Shown: in pieces, positions 1-8,659 of the stretch | Position numbering within the stretch: position 1 is the stretch's first letter | Layout of the letters: each line of letters starts with the position of its first letter | NCBI GenBank assembly: GCA_003576915.1 | Contig: QEVF01000019.1 | Coordinates: 1-64,000 of the forward strand | Reading direction: 5' to 3' | Length of the DNA: 64,000 nt | Source: Planctomycetota bacterium | GTDB taxonomy: Bacteria > Planctomycetota > UBA8742 > UBA2392 | Made by a program: the position numbers and the translations under genes | The notes under the pieces: model-generated | What the model was told of the DNA's origin: nothing | Databases searched by the model: none | The model's input: only the letters and a program-made list of their open reading frames with translations

Positions 1-1293
1 GTGGGGGTGACGTTCTTGCCGCACCTGGAGCAGTGGTTTGGCCCCCAGGGACTGTATGAGGCGGGTGAGCTGGACTGGTGGCTGGCCCAGCCCGGCCGCT
101 GGTCGTTGTTCGACGCCCGCACCGACATCGTGGCGCTGCGCTGGGCCGCTGCGGGCCTCATGGCGGCCGCCTATGGCCTGATCTTCGGTTTGGGCACGCG
201 CCTTTGCGCCGTGGCGGCCTTCGTGCTGCTCACTTCCTTTCATCACCGCAACCCCAACATCCTGAACGCGGGCGACATTCTCCTTCGCAGCGGGCTGTTT
301 TACCTCGCCCTCATGCCGAGCTGGCGCGCCTGGAGCCTGGACCGTCTGCTGGCCGCAAAGTTGGGCTGGCGTGCCGCGCGTTCGTTCAAGGCCTGGCCCG
401 TGCGGCTGGCGCAGATTCAGCTTTGCCTGCTGTATCTGTTTACGGGCATCGAGAAGTGCCGACCGGGGCTTGGGGGTGACTGGCTCAGCGGCGAGGCCGT
501 GGGGCGCTCGCTGCGCTTTGTGACCATTGCGCGGGTGGACTGGTTTTCAGGCCTGCCCCTGTGGCTGTGCGCGCCCCTGACCTGGATAACGCTGGCATGG
601 GAACTTGCCTTTGGCGCGTTGGTATTATGGCGGCGGACGCGGCCCGCTGCCCTGGCCTTTGGGGTGCTGGTGCATGCGGGCATTTTCGCCACGATGGAGG
701 TGACCCATTTCAGCTTCACCATCCTGGCCTTCTACTGGCTGTTCGTTCCGGCGGGTGTGCTGATGGACATGCGCGGCCAAGCTGGCAGCGGCGAGCGGCG
801 CCTCCTGCGGGTGTTCTATGACACCATGTGTCCGGTGTGCAACCGGGCCAAGCGCACGCTGCAACGGCTGGACTGGCTGGGCCGTCTCAAGTTCGAAGAC
901 CTCCATGACCGCGCGCTCTGCGAAGCGGCGCTCAAGGGCGTAACTTATGCCGACCAGTTGCGGGCCATGTATGTCCTGCGTCCCGACAGCCGCCACTTTG
1001 CAGGCTTTGACGCCCTGCGCGCTTTGATGCCGGTGCTGCCCCTGTTCTGGATCTTCTGGCCGCTGTGGATGCTGGCGTGGCTGCCGGGCTTTTCGCACGC
1101 CGGCCGCGCCCTTTACCGCTACATCGCCAAGAACCGTTTCAAGTACGCAAGTTGCGACAGCGAGGTCTGCTCCCTGCACCTGAAGCTGCTGGCGGGGCGC
1201 GAAATGGACGACGAAGTGGTGCGCCAGGTCGTGGCGCTGCATGAGCGCTTCCGCCAGTCCCGGCCGCCGGACATGGCCTCGGGTCAGAAGTAG
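1..1293 (+). CDS. HTTM membrane domain fused to DCC (DUF393) thiol-oxidoreductase-like domain, 5' end probably outside window
   Basis: The first ~265 residues are hydrophobic helices of the HTTM type (vitamin-K-dependent-carboxylase-like membrane domain), with clear segments near residues 45-75, 130-150, 185-205 and 215-255. From about residue 268 a DCC/DUF393 domain follows, with the family motif as DTMCPVC (Cys277 and Cys280). HTTM and DCC domains are often neighbours or fused; their substrate is unknown, and a membrane-bound redox role is inferred from the CxxC. The reading frame is open to the window edge, and HTTM proteins normally have another helix before the FLPHLEQWFG segment, so the GTG at position 1 is probably not the true start. 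The gene converges on the beta-barrel gene, overlapping it by 10 bp. Confidence 0.8.
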   Translation: MGVTFLPHLEQWFGPQGLYEAGELDWWLAQPGRWSLFDARTDIVALRWAAAGLMAAAYGLIFGLGTRLCAVAAFVLLTSFHHRNPNILNAGDILLRSGLFYLALMPSWRAWSLDRLLAAKLGWRAARSFKAWPVRLAQIQLCLLYLFTGIEKCRPGLGGDWLSGEAVGRSLRFVTIARVDWFSGLPLWLCAPLTWITLAWELAFGALVLWRRTRPAALAFGVLVHAGIFATMEVTHFSFTILAFYWLFVPAGVLMDMRGQAGSGERRLLRVFYDTMCPVCNRAKRTLQRLDWLGRLKFEDLHDRALCEAALKGVTYADQLRAMYVLRPDSRHFAGFDALRALMPVLPLFWIFWPLWMLAWLPGFSHAGRALYRYIAKNRFKYASCDSEVCSLHLKLLAGREMDDEVVRQVVALHERFRQSRPPDMASGQK

Positions 1294-2738
1294 TAGGTGT
1301 AGCCTGCAATCAGGGCCATGGAGAAGTAGCCCTGACTGACCTTGGCGGTGTCGCCGGTAAGCAGCTTGGACTCCCGCACATTGGTGAAATTGACCGGCTG
1401 CTCGAACTGTCCGGCGCCGATGGAGAACTGGATGCCCGCGCTGAACTCGCTCCGGCCCGTGTTGAAGATGAGGCCGGTGGCGAGGTGGTAGAGATTCCAG
1501 CCCGTGGCGCCAAGCTTGAAGCCTTCGGTGTCGATCTCCTTCTTGACTGTGAAGTCTGTGCGGAAGCTGAAGGCGCCGGAGATGGTGTCCGTGAATTTCT
1601 GCTGGATGGCAGCCGCCACGTTCAGCGCCCCGCGCCGCTGGTCCAGTACCTGGAAGGCCTTGCGGCTGTCTGAGAAGCCGGGGATGCCGACGATGGGATT
1701 CTTGGAGGCAGGCCGCATGACGGCGTACTCGCCCACGGGCAGGTACCAGTCCACGGCCAGCGCGATACGGGTATAGGTAGGAGCCGTGTATTCGACGCCG
1801 AATCCGAACACCCAGGAACTGCGGAACTGGGCGCTGAGGCCCTCCTGACGGTCGTCGATGGCCAGGGATTCGCCCGTGCCGTTGCCGTCGGTGTCGAGGT
1901 CGTTGACGGTGTATTGGCCCGAGACGGTGCCGCTGCCGAACAGGCTCAGGCTGGGGGTCGTGACGGTCACGCCCGCCTTGAAGAAGCCGATGTCGAAGGC
2001 CAGCCCCGCCTTGAGCAGTGAGCGCACGTTGTAGTAGTCCACGTTGACGTTGTTCTCGCCGCTGTGCAGCGTGAAGGGCGCGCCTACGGCCCGTGTGGCG
2101 ACCTGGAAGCCCGTGTCTTCGAGGCGGATGCAGGCGTAGTGAGTGGCGCCGAAGGAAAGGTAGCGGTGAAAGCGGCAGGCGTAACTGAGCCCGGCCCAGT
2201 ATTCGGTCAGGTCCACGCGGATGCGCAGCTGGCCGCGGTAGTCCTCGTCGCCGGGAGAGCGGGCGTCGTCAATGACGTTTTCCGTGGCCTCGCGGCGCGC
2301 CGAGGCTGACGCGCTCCAGTATTGGCGGGAGATGATGTTGAAGCCAAAGGCGTGGCGCGGGGCACCCTCAAACAGAAAAATGCCCGAGGCCAGCAGCGGC
2401 ACAATGCGCACCTGGGTGGAGCCGATGTTGGTGCCGGTGCCGGCGCCGTTTTCGACGTTCAGGAAGTCGAGCTGGTAAAGGTCGGCGGTGGCCGAAAGCT
2501 GGGGGTTGCTGATGAAGCCGAGGCGCCCGGGGTTGTAGTAGCCCGCGCCGGTGTCGTCGCAGCCGGCGATCACGGCCCCGCCCAGCAGGGCCGATCGCCC
2601 CCCGTACTGGTGTACGTTGTAATGGGTGTCCTGGGCCCGCAGGCCCGCGGCGGCGCAGTGCAGCGCGGCTACCACAAGCCAGAGAAGTTGTCGACGGAAC
2701 AACGGGCGACAGGCGCCGCCTTTGGCGTGGATCGGCAT
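1284..2738 (-). CDS. outer-membrane beta-barrel protein, OmpP1/FadL-like
   Basis: 484 residues with an N-terminal signal peptide (hydrophobic stretch about 16-34, cleavage near LRAQ). The rest alternates polar and hydrophobic residues with many aromatics and Gly, as in beta-barrels, and the protein ends YYF; a terminal aromatic residue is the usual BAM-recognition feature of outer-membrane proteins. The early NPGRLGF segment resembles the FadL/OmpP1 family (transport of hydrophobic compounds), but this assignment is tentative. ATG is preceded by GGGGAG at a good distance. It lies 77 bp downstream of the LRR gene on the same strand, so the two may be co-transcribed. Substrate unknown. Confidence 0.7.
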   Translation of the reverse strand: MPIHAKGGACRPLFRRQLLWLVVAALHCAAAGLRAQDTHYNVHQYGGRSALLGGAVIAGCDDTGAGYYNPGRLGFISNPQLSATADLYQLDFLNVENGAGTGTNIGSTQVRIVPLLASGIFLFEGAPRHAFGFNIISRQYWSASASARREATENVIDDARSPGDEDYRGQLRIRVDLTEYWAGLSYACRFHRYLSFGATHYACIRLEDTGFQVATRAVGAPFTLHSGENNVNVDYYNVRSLLKAGLAFDIGFFKAGVTVTTPSLSLFGSGTVSGQYTVNDLDTDGNGTGESLAIDDRQEGLSAQFRSSWVFGFGVEYTAPTYTRIALAVDWYLPVGEYAVMRPASKNPIVGIPGFSDSRKAFQVLDQRRGALNVAAAIQQKFTDTISGAFSFRTDFTVKKEIDTEGFKLGATGWNLYHLATGLIFNTGRSEFSAGIQFSIGAGQFEQPVNFTNVRESKLLTGDTAKVSQGYFSMALIAGYTYYF

Positions 2739-2815
2739 GGGCTCTCCCCGAGTATGGGGACAGCATCAATCAGCATGAGTCGCCCGTCAATTCACATTCG
2801 CTGCGCGCCGGCGGC

Positions 2816-4714
2816 CTAGCCTTCGCGGCCGGAGGCGTCGCGCGGCTTTCCGCCTCGCAGAATGATGCCGGGATGGGAGGCATAGAAGGCCTTGAGGTCA
2901 GCGAGCGGCACGCCCTCGCAGAAGTAGAACGCCAGCTCACAGATCAGCTTGTTATTGCTGAAGTAGCCCAGGGCGGCGGCCGTCAGACCCGGCGCGCGAT
3001 AGAAAACGCAGTGAAGCAGCCCTTTGAGGCCGGCTAGTGACTTCGCCGACTGATCCGTGAGCTTGCTGCCCCCATACAGCCACACGTACTCGAGATTCTT
3101 GAGCTTGGCAAGGGAAGCAATGCCCGCATCGGTCACGGAGTCGCTCAGGGTCAGGCACAGGCATCGCAGCGAGGCGTTGGACGCCAGAGCTGACAGGCCG
3201 GCGTCCGTCAGTTGCGACGCGCTCTCCCGGGTGCCGTCCGCCTTGACGGTGACCAGCGAGATCGCCGCCAGAGAGCTGTGCTTCCTGAAAGCCGTCAGCG
3301 CGGCATCGGACAACGAGGCGCCGCACTCGACGTAAAGCTCGCGCAGCGTCTTGTTCGCGGCCATGGCGGAAATTCCGGCGTCGCTAATGCTCGGCGACTG
3401 GGTCACGACCACACTGAGCAGCCCCGCGCAGCGTGAGAGCAGCGCAAGGTGCTCGTCCGTGGCCTTGGTGAGCTTGAGCCAGACGATTTTGCGCGCGTTG
3501 AGCAGCGCCTTGAGACCATCGACCGTGGGCGAAAACCACAGTTCGACGGCGTCAGCCTCAACGTCGCAGTTGGCCATCTGCGCCTCGACATGGATATGGA
3601 CCAGTTTCTTGCACTTCACGATGGGCTGCATGCCTTTGCGCGGGTGGCGCGAGCCCACGCCGGCGTCGTACTGAACCCGCGCTTCGGTGCACATTTCAAG
3701 GTAGCCGACGGAGCGCATGGTCACGCCGGGCATGTTGTAGAGCGTCAGCGTCTTCAGCGCGGGCGCGTTGGCCAAATCGCTGATTCCGGCGTCGGTGATG
3801 GCCGGGCAGTTGTTGAGTTCCACCGAATTCAGCTTGGCAAACTCAGAGATCCTCGCAAAGGCCTCATCCTTGAGCCTGGCGCAGGCTTCAATGCGCAGGC
3901 TCATCAGTGCCTTGCACCCCGCAAGCAGCGCGAAGTTCTTGCCCGTGATCTGAGCGTGCAGCAGCGCCAGTTTCTGAAGCGGGGCCAGGGCCGCCAGCGC
4001 TGCCAGGGCCTCGTCGGTGAATACGCCGTCGCCGGCGTCAAAGGGGTCGGCATTGATTTCAAGCTCCGCCAGGTTCGGCGCGCCCGCCAGTGCGTTGAGC
4101 AGGCCCATGGGCGGCGTGAAGCCCCGCAGCGTGAGCTGGGTGAGGGTGGGGTGGGCACCGAGGCCCCCCCAGCCGGTTTCCGGGAACTTGCCGCCGCCGC
4201 GCAGTTCAAGGCGCTTGAGCACCTTCAACTTGGCCACATGCTCGCCGAACCTGCCGCAGGTCAGTTTGCTGCCGGAGAGGGACAGATGTTCCAGCGTGGC
4301 TGCCGCGCCCAGAGTCGAGACGAAGTCGAGCGAAACGCCTTCAAGGCCCTCCAGGTGCAGGCTGGTGAGCGACGGGCAGGCACAAAGCGCCTCAAGCTGG
4401 GCATTCTCCCTGAACTCGGTCTTGAGCCTGAGGCCGCGCAGTGTCTTGAACTCCGCAAGCCGCCGCAGACCGGCAGCAGTCAGCTTGCACCCCATGGCCT
4501 CGAAGTTGTTCAGGCTGGTCGCGGTCAGCAGCTTCGAAACGTGCTTGTCCTCAAGCACAAAGGGCAGCGACGTGCTGATGGACAGCGTCTTCTCGTTGAT
4601 CCTGGCAAGATCGGCCTCGCCGCTGATGACAACAAAACTGGACTCATCGATCTGCGCGTGGCAACAAGTCGCCAGGATTGCCGAAAGTATCCAGAGGGTC
4701 TGAGCTCGAACCAT
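2816..4714 (-). CDS. secreted leucine-rich-repeat protein
   Basis: 632 residues. A signal peptide (about residues 1-20, ending CHAQ) is followed by more than 15 tandem leucine-rich repeats of the cysteine-containing AMN1/F-box type, recognisable as the recurring LTDAGLSALA and ITDAGISDLA phrases. Such repeats build a curved solenoid used for protein binding; no catalytic domain is attached. The protein is presumably exported to the periplasm or cell surface. ATG is preceded by CTGGAG, and TACAAT about 30 nt upstream could be a -10 box. Ligand unknown. Confidence 0.8.
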   Translation of the reverse strand: MVRAQTLWILSAILATCCHAQIDESSFVVISGEADLARINEKTLSISTSLPFVLEDKHVSKLLTATSLNNFEAMGCKLTAAGLRRLAEFKTLRGLRLKTEFRENAQLEALCACPSLTSLHLEGLEGVSLDFVSTLGAAATLEHLSLSGSKLTCGRFGEHVAKLKVLKRLELRGGGKFPETGWGGLGAHPTLTQLTLRGFTPPMGLLNALAGAPNLAELEINADPFDAGDGVFTDEALAALAALAPLQKLALLHAQITGKNFALLAGCKALMSLRIEACARLKDEAFARISEFAKLNSVELNNCPAITDAGISDLANAPALKTLTLYNMPGVTMRSVGYLEMCTEARVQYDAGVGSRHPRKGMQPIVKCKKLVHIHVEAQMANCDVEADAVELWFSPTVDGLKALLNARKIVWLKLTKATDEHLALLSRCAGLLSVVVTQSPSISDAGISAMAANKTLRELYVECGASLSDAALTAFRKHSSLAAISLVTVKADGTRESASQLTDAGLSALASNASLRCLCLTLSDSVTDAGIASLAKLKNLEYVWLYGGSKLTDQSAKSLAGLKGLLHCVFYRAPGLTAAALGYFSNNKLICELAFYFCEGVPLADLKAFYASHPGIILRGGKPRDASGREG

Positions 4715-4814
4715 GGCGGACTCCAGCCGAGAGTCGCGTCATTGTACGGCTCCCCCTGAGCCCTGCGCAATCAGGGAAGACCGGGTGGCACTTTGCGCCT
4801 GCCTGTGCCGGCCG

Positions 4815-5831
4815 TTACTTCGAGAGCAGAAGCTCGCCGATCTGGATGGCGTTGAGCGCGGCACCCTTCATCAACTGGTCGCCCACGGCCCAGAGGCAAA
4901 GGCCCCTGTTGCCCTCTACGGAAATGTCCTGGCGGATGCGTCCCACGCCCACCTCGTTCTTCATCGTGCGCTCCAGCGGAATCGGGTAGACGTCTGCCTT
5001 GGGGTCGTCCTGCACCACCACGCCCGGCGCGGCCTTGAGCACTTCGCGGGCCTGCTCCGGCGTCACCGGCTTCTCGAATTCGAGGTTGAGCGAAACACTG
5101 TGCGAGCGCAGGACCGGCACGCGCACGCAGGTGGCCGTGGCGCGCAGGCTGTCGTGGTGCATGATCTTCTGGCCTTCCCAGAGGAATTTCATCTCTTCCT
5201 TGGTGTAGCCGTTGTCCGTGACCACGTCGATGCGGGGAATCACGTTGAAGGCAATCTGCTTGGGTGCGATCTTCACGGTCATGGGCCGCCCCGCCGCCCA
5301 ATCGCGCAACTGCTGCTCGAGTTCAGCCATGGCCTGGGCGCCCGCGCCCGAAATGGCCTGATAGCTGCTCATGACCGCGCGCTTGAGTCCGAACTTCCTG
5401 TGCAGAGGAAATGTCGGCATCAGCGCGACGATGGTCGTGCAGTTCGGATTGGCGATGATGCGGCGCTCGCCGTACCTGAAGGCGTCCTCGGGGTTGATTT
5501 CGGGCACCACCAGGGGGATTTCCTTCTCGTAACGGAAGGCGCTGGTGTTGTCGATAATGATCGCCCCGGCCTTCGCGGCCGCGGGCGCGAACTCCTTGCT
5601 GATGCTCCCGCCCGCGCTGAAGAACGCGTGCTCCACGCCCTTGAAGCTTTCGGCCGTGAGTTTCTCGACGGTGTATTCCTTGCCCGCGAACTTCAGCTTC
5701 TTGCCCGCGCTGCGTTCGCTGGCCAGCAACTTCAGGGACTTGATGGGATACTTGCGCAGCTCAAACAAACGCAGGAACTCGTCGCCCACGGCGCCCGTCG
5801 CGCCCACCACGGCCACATTCACGCTTCTCAT
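4815..5831 (-). CDS. asd: aspartate-semialdehyde dehydrogenase
   Basis: Reduces L-aspartyl-4-phosphate to aspartate semialdehyde with NADPH, the branch point to lysine/diaminopimelate, threonine and methionine. The 338-residue protein has the nucleotide-binding GATGAVG at residues 10-16, the catalytic Cys131 in NPNCTT, and the SSYQAISGAGAQAM segment typical of the bacterial enzyme. I start at the ATG at 5831 (GGAG just upstream) because the protein then begins directly with the Rossmann strand; an in-frame start at 5873 adds a tail that does not look like protein. It stands alone between a terminator hairpin of the next leftward gene and the LRR gene; no other lysine or threonine gene is near. 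Confidence 0.96.
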   Translation of the reverse strand: MRSVNVAVVGATGAVGDEFLRLFELRKYPIKSLKLLASERSAGKKLKFAGKEYTVEKLTAESFKGVEHAFFSAGGSISKEFAPAAAKAGAIIIDNTSAFRYEKEIPLVVPEINPEDAFRYGERRIIANPNCTTIVALMPTFPLHRKFGLKRAVMSSYQAISGAGAQAMAELEQQLRDWAAGRPMTVKIAPKQIAFNVIPRIDVVTDNGYTKEEMKFLWEGQKIMHHDSLRATATCVRVPVLRSHSVSLNLEFEKPVTPEQAREVLKAAPGVVVQDDPKADVYPIPLERTMKNEVGVGRIRQDISVEGNRGLCLWAVGDQLMKGAALNAIQIGELLLSK

Positions 5832-5883
5832 GACATTCTCCGTGCCCTGCGCCCCGGGGGCCAGGGTGCCCATGCCAAGGGCT

Positions 5884-5914
5884 CAAAACAAAACCGCCGC
5901 GACACCCGCGGCGG
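5884..5914 (-). terminator. Rho-independent terminator of the OB-fold lipoprotein gene
   Basis: On the minus strand an 8-bp GC-only hairpin (5894-5901 with 5907-5914, 5-nt loop) is followed by TTTTGTTTTG. It lies 109 bp past the stop of the lipoprotein gene and just upstream of asd, so it separates the two transcripts. This is the cleanest terminator in the first 10 kb. Confidence 0.8.
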
Positions 5915-6022
5915 CCAACAGCAAGCCAACCCGCGGGTCACGCGAGACGCTTCTTGCTCCACTTCCTGCCGTTGGCGTTCATGCCGCAGAGACTAGCACC
6001 GCGCAGGGCCTGCGCAAGCGGT

Positions 6023-6865
6023 TCAATCCTCCACGCAGCCGCGCAGCGTGCTGGACGTTGAGGAAATTGCGGCAAACGTGCTCTCCGGACCGGTGCAATA
6101 ACCGGTGATGCTTGCTTCGCTGCCGATGGCGTATTTCTCTTTCAGTTCTTCCTGTGTCTTGCGCATGAAGCAGGCCACGCCGCGACCACCTTCGAGGATC
6201 ACGACTCCGGTGTTCAAAAACCCGCCTACGGCCACACTGATCTCCTGCACCGTGCCCTTCACGGTGATCACGGAGTTGACGTAGGGGGGCGGGTCTCCCA
6301 GCGATTCGGCGGCCTTGAACTCCTCCGCCAGCACGGTGGCCGAGGCAGGAAAATCGGCCACTGTCGTGTTCGAGCTCAGCAATACCGCCTCCTCCACGCT
6401 GGCCCTTGCACCTTCAAACTTCAGCCTTCCCTTCACGCGACACAACCCGCCGATCACGACGAACATGATGCTGCCATTGCCCCGGTCGCGGTCTTCGACC
6501 CTGCAGGGAATTGTGTCTGTGCTTCCCCATATGCCTACATGGTAAACATCGTCGCGCTCCGTCGCTTCATCACCCCTGTCCCAGCGCGTCATGCGTCCCA
6601 CCAGCTCGATCACGGAGCCATCCATGGATCGGCGCGCGGCCTCATCCGCGTTCAGCAACGCGGCCGCGAGAAGCTTGTGCCGCGTCTCCTTGTCGGCGGC
6701 AAATTCACGGGGCGGAGGCGCGGGCGGCTCCTGGGTCACCTCGCGGGGCGCGGCCTTCAGCGCGCTGTTCTGCGCGTTCATCGGAACCCCGCTCGAAGGA
6801 TGGCACGCACTCAGGGTCAAGAGCACAAAGAGTGCGCAGGTGTGGCGTCGCGCAAAGCTGTTCAT
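6023..6865 (-). CDS. lipoprotein with tRNA_anti-like (OB-fold) domains
   Basis: 280 residues. A signal sequence ends in the lipobox LSAC (Cys21), so this is a predicted lipoprotein. Two similar segments follow (about residues 75-160 and 185-275; the phrases GSVIELVGRM and VITVKGTVQEI mark their first strands), matching the tRNA_anti-like family, an OB fold found in exported bacterial proteins of unknown function. Start at 6865 chosen because an upstream in-frame start at 6898 adds residues before the signal peptide. GC is slightly lower than its neighbours. Function unknown. Confidence 0.72.
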   Translation of the reverse strand: MNSFARRHTCALFVLLTLSACHPSSGVPMNAQNSALKAAPREVTQEPPAPPPREFAADKETRHKLLAAALLNADEAARRSMDGSVIELVGRMTRWDRGDEATERDDVYHVGIWGSTDTIPCRVEDRDRGNGSIMFVVIGGLCRVKGRLKFEGARASVEEAVLLSSNTTVADFPASATVLAEEFKAAESLGDPPPYVNSVITVKGTVQEISVAVGGFLNTGVVILEGGRGVACFMRKTQEELKEKYAIGSEASITGYCTGPESTFAAISSTSSTLRGCVED

Positions 6866-6964
6866 AGGACCCGCTCCCCACTGTGAGTTACCGTTCAAGG
6901 GCGCAGAGAGTCACTCAGGCTGCATTTTGTGTCGTGGCCGGAAAGACGTCAAAGGGCGCGCGGC

Positions 6965-8521
6965 CTACTCTTTTTTGGGCAACTTCATGTAGTTCTGGGT
7001 GGCCCAGAGCGCGAACTCCGTCTGCAATGAGTCCTGGCTGGTGCCGAGGTGCTTGAGCAGCCGCGCCAGGGTCTCCTCGTTGGTTTCGGGTTTTTCCTTC
7101 TTCTGGTAGCGCTCGTAGCTGTCCTTGTAGGCGTCTTCAAGGAAGGGGGCCAGCTTGTCCTTGTGCTTGGCAAGCAGATACTCCGTGTAGCAAAAGCCAA
7201 AGGCCGCGTGCAGCTCGGAGAATCCTGAAACCGTGGCCTTCGTCAGCTCCCCCAGGTTCAGCGATTTGCCCCCGGCAATGGCGAGAATGACCTTGAAGCG
7301 CCAGGCCGCCGCGTTCGTGCCCAGGCCCGGCATGGCGTCCACGCCGCCGCTGTCAATGATGGCGGTGCCCCGGATGGCCACAAACGTGGACTTGCAGGTC
7401 CCCATGGCGCGATTGCTCAAGGTGAAGCCCATGCCGCGATTGAGCCAGTAGAGCCGGTAGCCGCACTTTGCGGCGATGGTGAAGCTGCCGATTTCGTGGG
7501 CGATGCCGTCGCGCAGGGCGCTGTCATTCTCGGGGTAGGAGTAGAGCCAGACGTTTCCCGTGGGTTTGCGCGTGGCGTAGCCCCAGCCCTGCTCGGCCAC
7601 TTCCTTCTTGCGGGCGGGGTCGTCGATGCCCGCGCACTTGTCCACGAACTGTGCATAGTCGCGGCGCTGCTGGAAGAAGGTGTAGTGAAGACGTTTGGCG
7701 TCTTCCTTCGGGACTTCGCCGAGGTCCAGACCCAGGAGTTCGGCGGCCTTGCGCTGGGTGGCGTCGGCATAGGGGGTGAGGTTTCTGGCGATGTTTTCAG
7801 CCTGGGTGTCCATGCACACGTGAAAGAAGAAGCGCTCCCCACGCGCCTTGGAGAATTTGAGGCCCAGGGCTTCTTCGTAGGGGGTCTTCTCGCTGACCAT
7901 GACGGCGTCAGGAACCCCGCTGACCCAGGCGTTGCGCTGGTGGGCATAGTCGCTGTCCAGCGTGTGAATCCACAGGTCTTCGCTGGTGCCGGGCTTGGCG
8001 GCCTCCAGGCCCGCGGCCCGGTGCCCCTTTTCGTGCCAGGGGTCGATCAGCATCAGGTGGTGCAGGGCGAGGATGCGCTGCCGCGTCTCCAGAGTTGTGT
8101 CCGCCACAAACTCGTAAAGCTTGTCCGCGGCCTTGGACCTTGCCTCCCTCGTGTCTTCCCACACCTTGCGGTAGGCTTCGGGTTCCTTTTCGCGGCTGAC
8201 GGTATTGCTGCGCGGCATGCCGTAGTCATCTTTGTCGGCCACCCATTCGCCCTTCTTCTTCTTGAAGCCGAGGATCTTGCGGGTGTCCTTGTGCTCGCTG
8301 TCGTACATCAGGGCGTGGTTGAAGAAAGACTTGGCGTAGTTGTAGATGCCGCGGTCCTTGGCCTTGATGCCCATGTCGTAGCAGAGGTCGGCCAGTGCGG
8401 TCAGCTCCTTGGCGAGCTTCTTGTCGGGCGTGATGCCGAGGTCCTGCGCCTGAGCCTGGGGCCTCAGGGTGAAAGACAGCAGGCACAGGGCCAAGGTGGC
8501 GCTGAGACAAAGGCGTTTCAT
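6965..8521 (-). CDS. secreted protein resembling peptidase-MA-like (gluzincin) proteins, zinc site degenerate
   Basis: 518 residues with a signal peptide (about 1-26, RPQAQAQ). A TPR-like helical part (about 30-130, with the phrase NYAKSFFNHALMYD) is followed by a region resembling DUF1570/peptidase-MA proteins: AHEIGSF at His342-Glu343, and about 15 residues on YWLNRGMGF, which parallels the WLNEGLA helix of gluzincins. In active members the first motif is HExxH; here the second His is replaced, so proteolysis is unlikely. Start at 8521 rather than the in-frame 8611 because the signal peptide begins there. Fold assignment is inference from motif spacing. Confidence 0.55.
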   Translation of the reverse strand: MKRLCLSATLALCLLSFTLRPQAQAQDLGITPDKKLAKELTALADLCYDMGIKAKDRGIYNYAKSFFNHALMYDSEHKDTRKILGFKKKKGEWVADKDDYGMPRSNTVSREKEPEAYRKVWEDTREARSKAADKLYEFVADTTLETRQRILALHHLMLIDPWHEKGHRAAGLEAAKPGTSEDLWIHTLDSDYAHQRNAWVSGVPDAVMVSEKTPYEEALGLKFSKARGERFFFHVCMDTQAENIARNLTPYADATQRKAAELLGLDLGEVPKEDAKRLHYTFFQQRRDYAQFVDKCAGIDDPARKKEVAEQGWGYATRKPTGNVWLYSYPENDSALRDGIAHEIGSFTIAAKCGYRLYWLNRGMGFTLSNRAMGTCKSTFVAIRGTAIIDSGGVDAMPGLGTNAAAWRFKVILAIAGGKSLNLGELTKATVSGFSELHAAFGFCYTEYLLAKHKDKLAPFLEDAYKDSYERYQKKEKPETNEETLARLLKHLGTSQDSLQTEFALWATQNYMKLPKKE

Positions 8522-8617
8522 GGCATGGCTCTCCGCAAGTCGTGGCGACCCCAGTTTAGCAAGCCTTGGCCGGCCGTCGGGCAACGGGGTGCAAAGACCG
8601 CGCCCGATCAAACGGAA

Positions 8618-8641
8618 GGGGGCGCGCCTCAGCGCGCCCCC
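8618..8641 (-). terminator. strong GC hairpin downstream of VWA gene
   Basis: Perfect 10-bp stem (8618-8627 with 8632-8641) with the 4-nt loop CTCA, 19 bp past the VWA stop codon on the minus strand. The following minus-strand bases (CCTTCCGTTTGA) hold only a short T run, so termination may be inefficient or factor-assisted. Confidence 0.6.
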
Positions 8642-8659
8642 GCTTTACCCACAGAGAAG

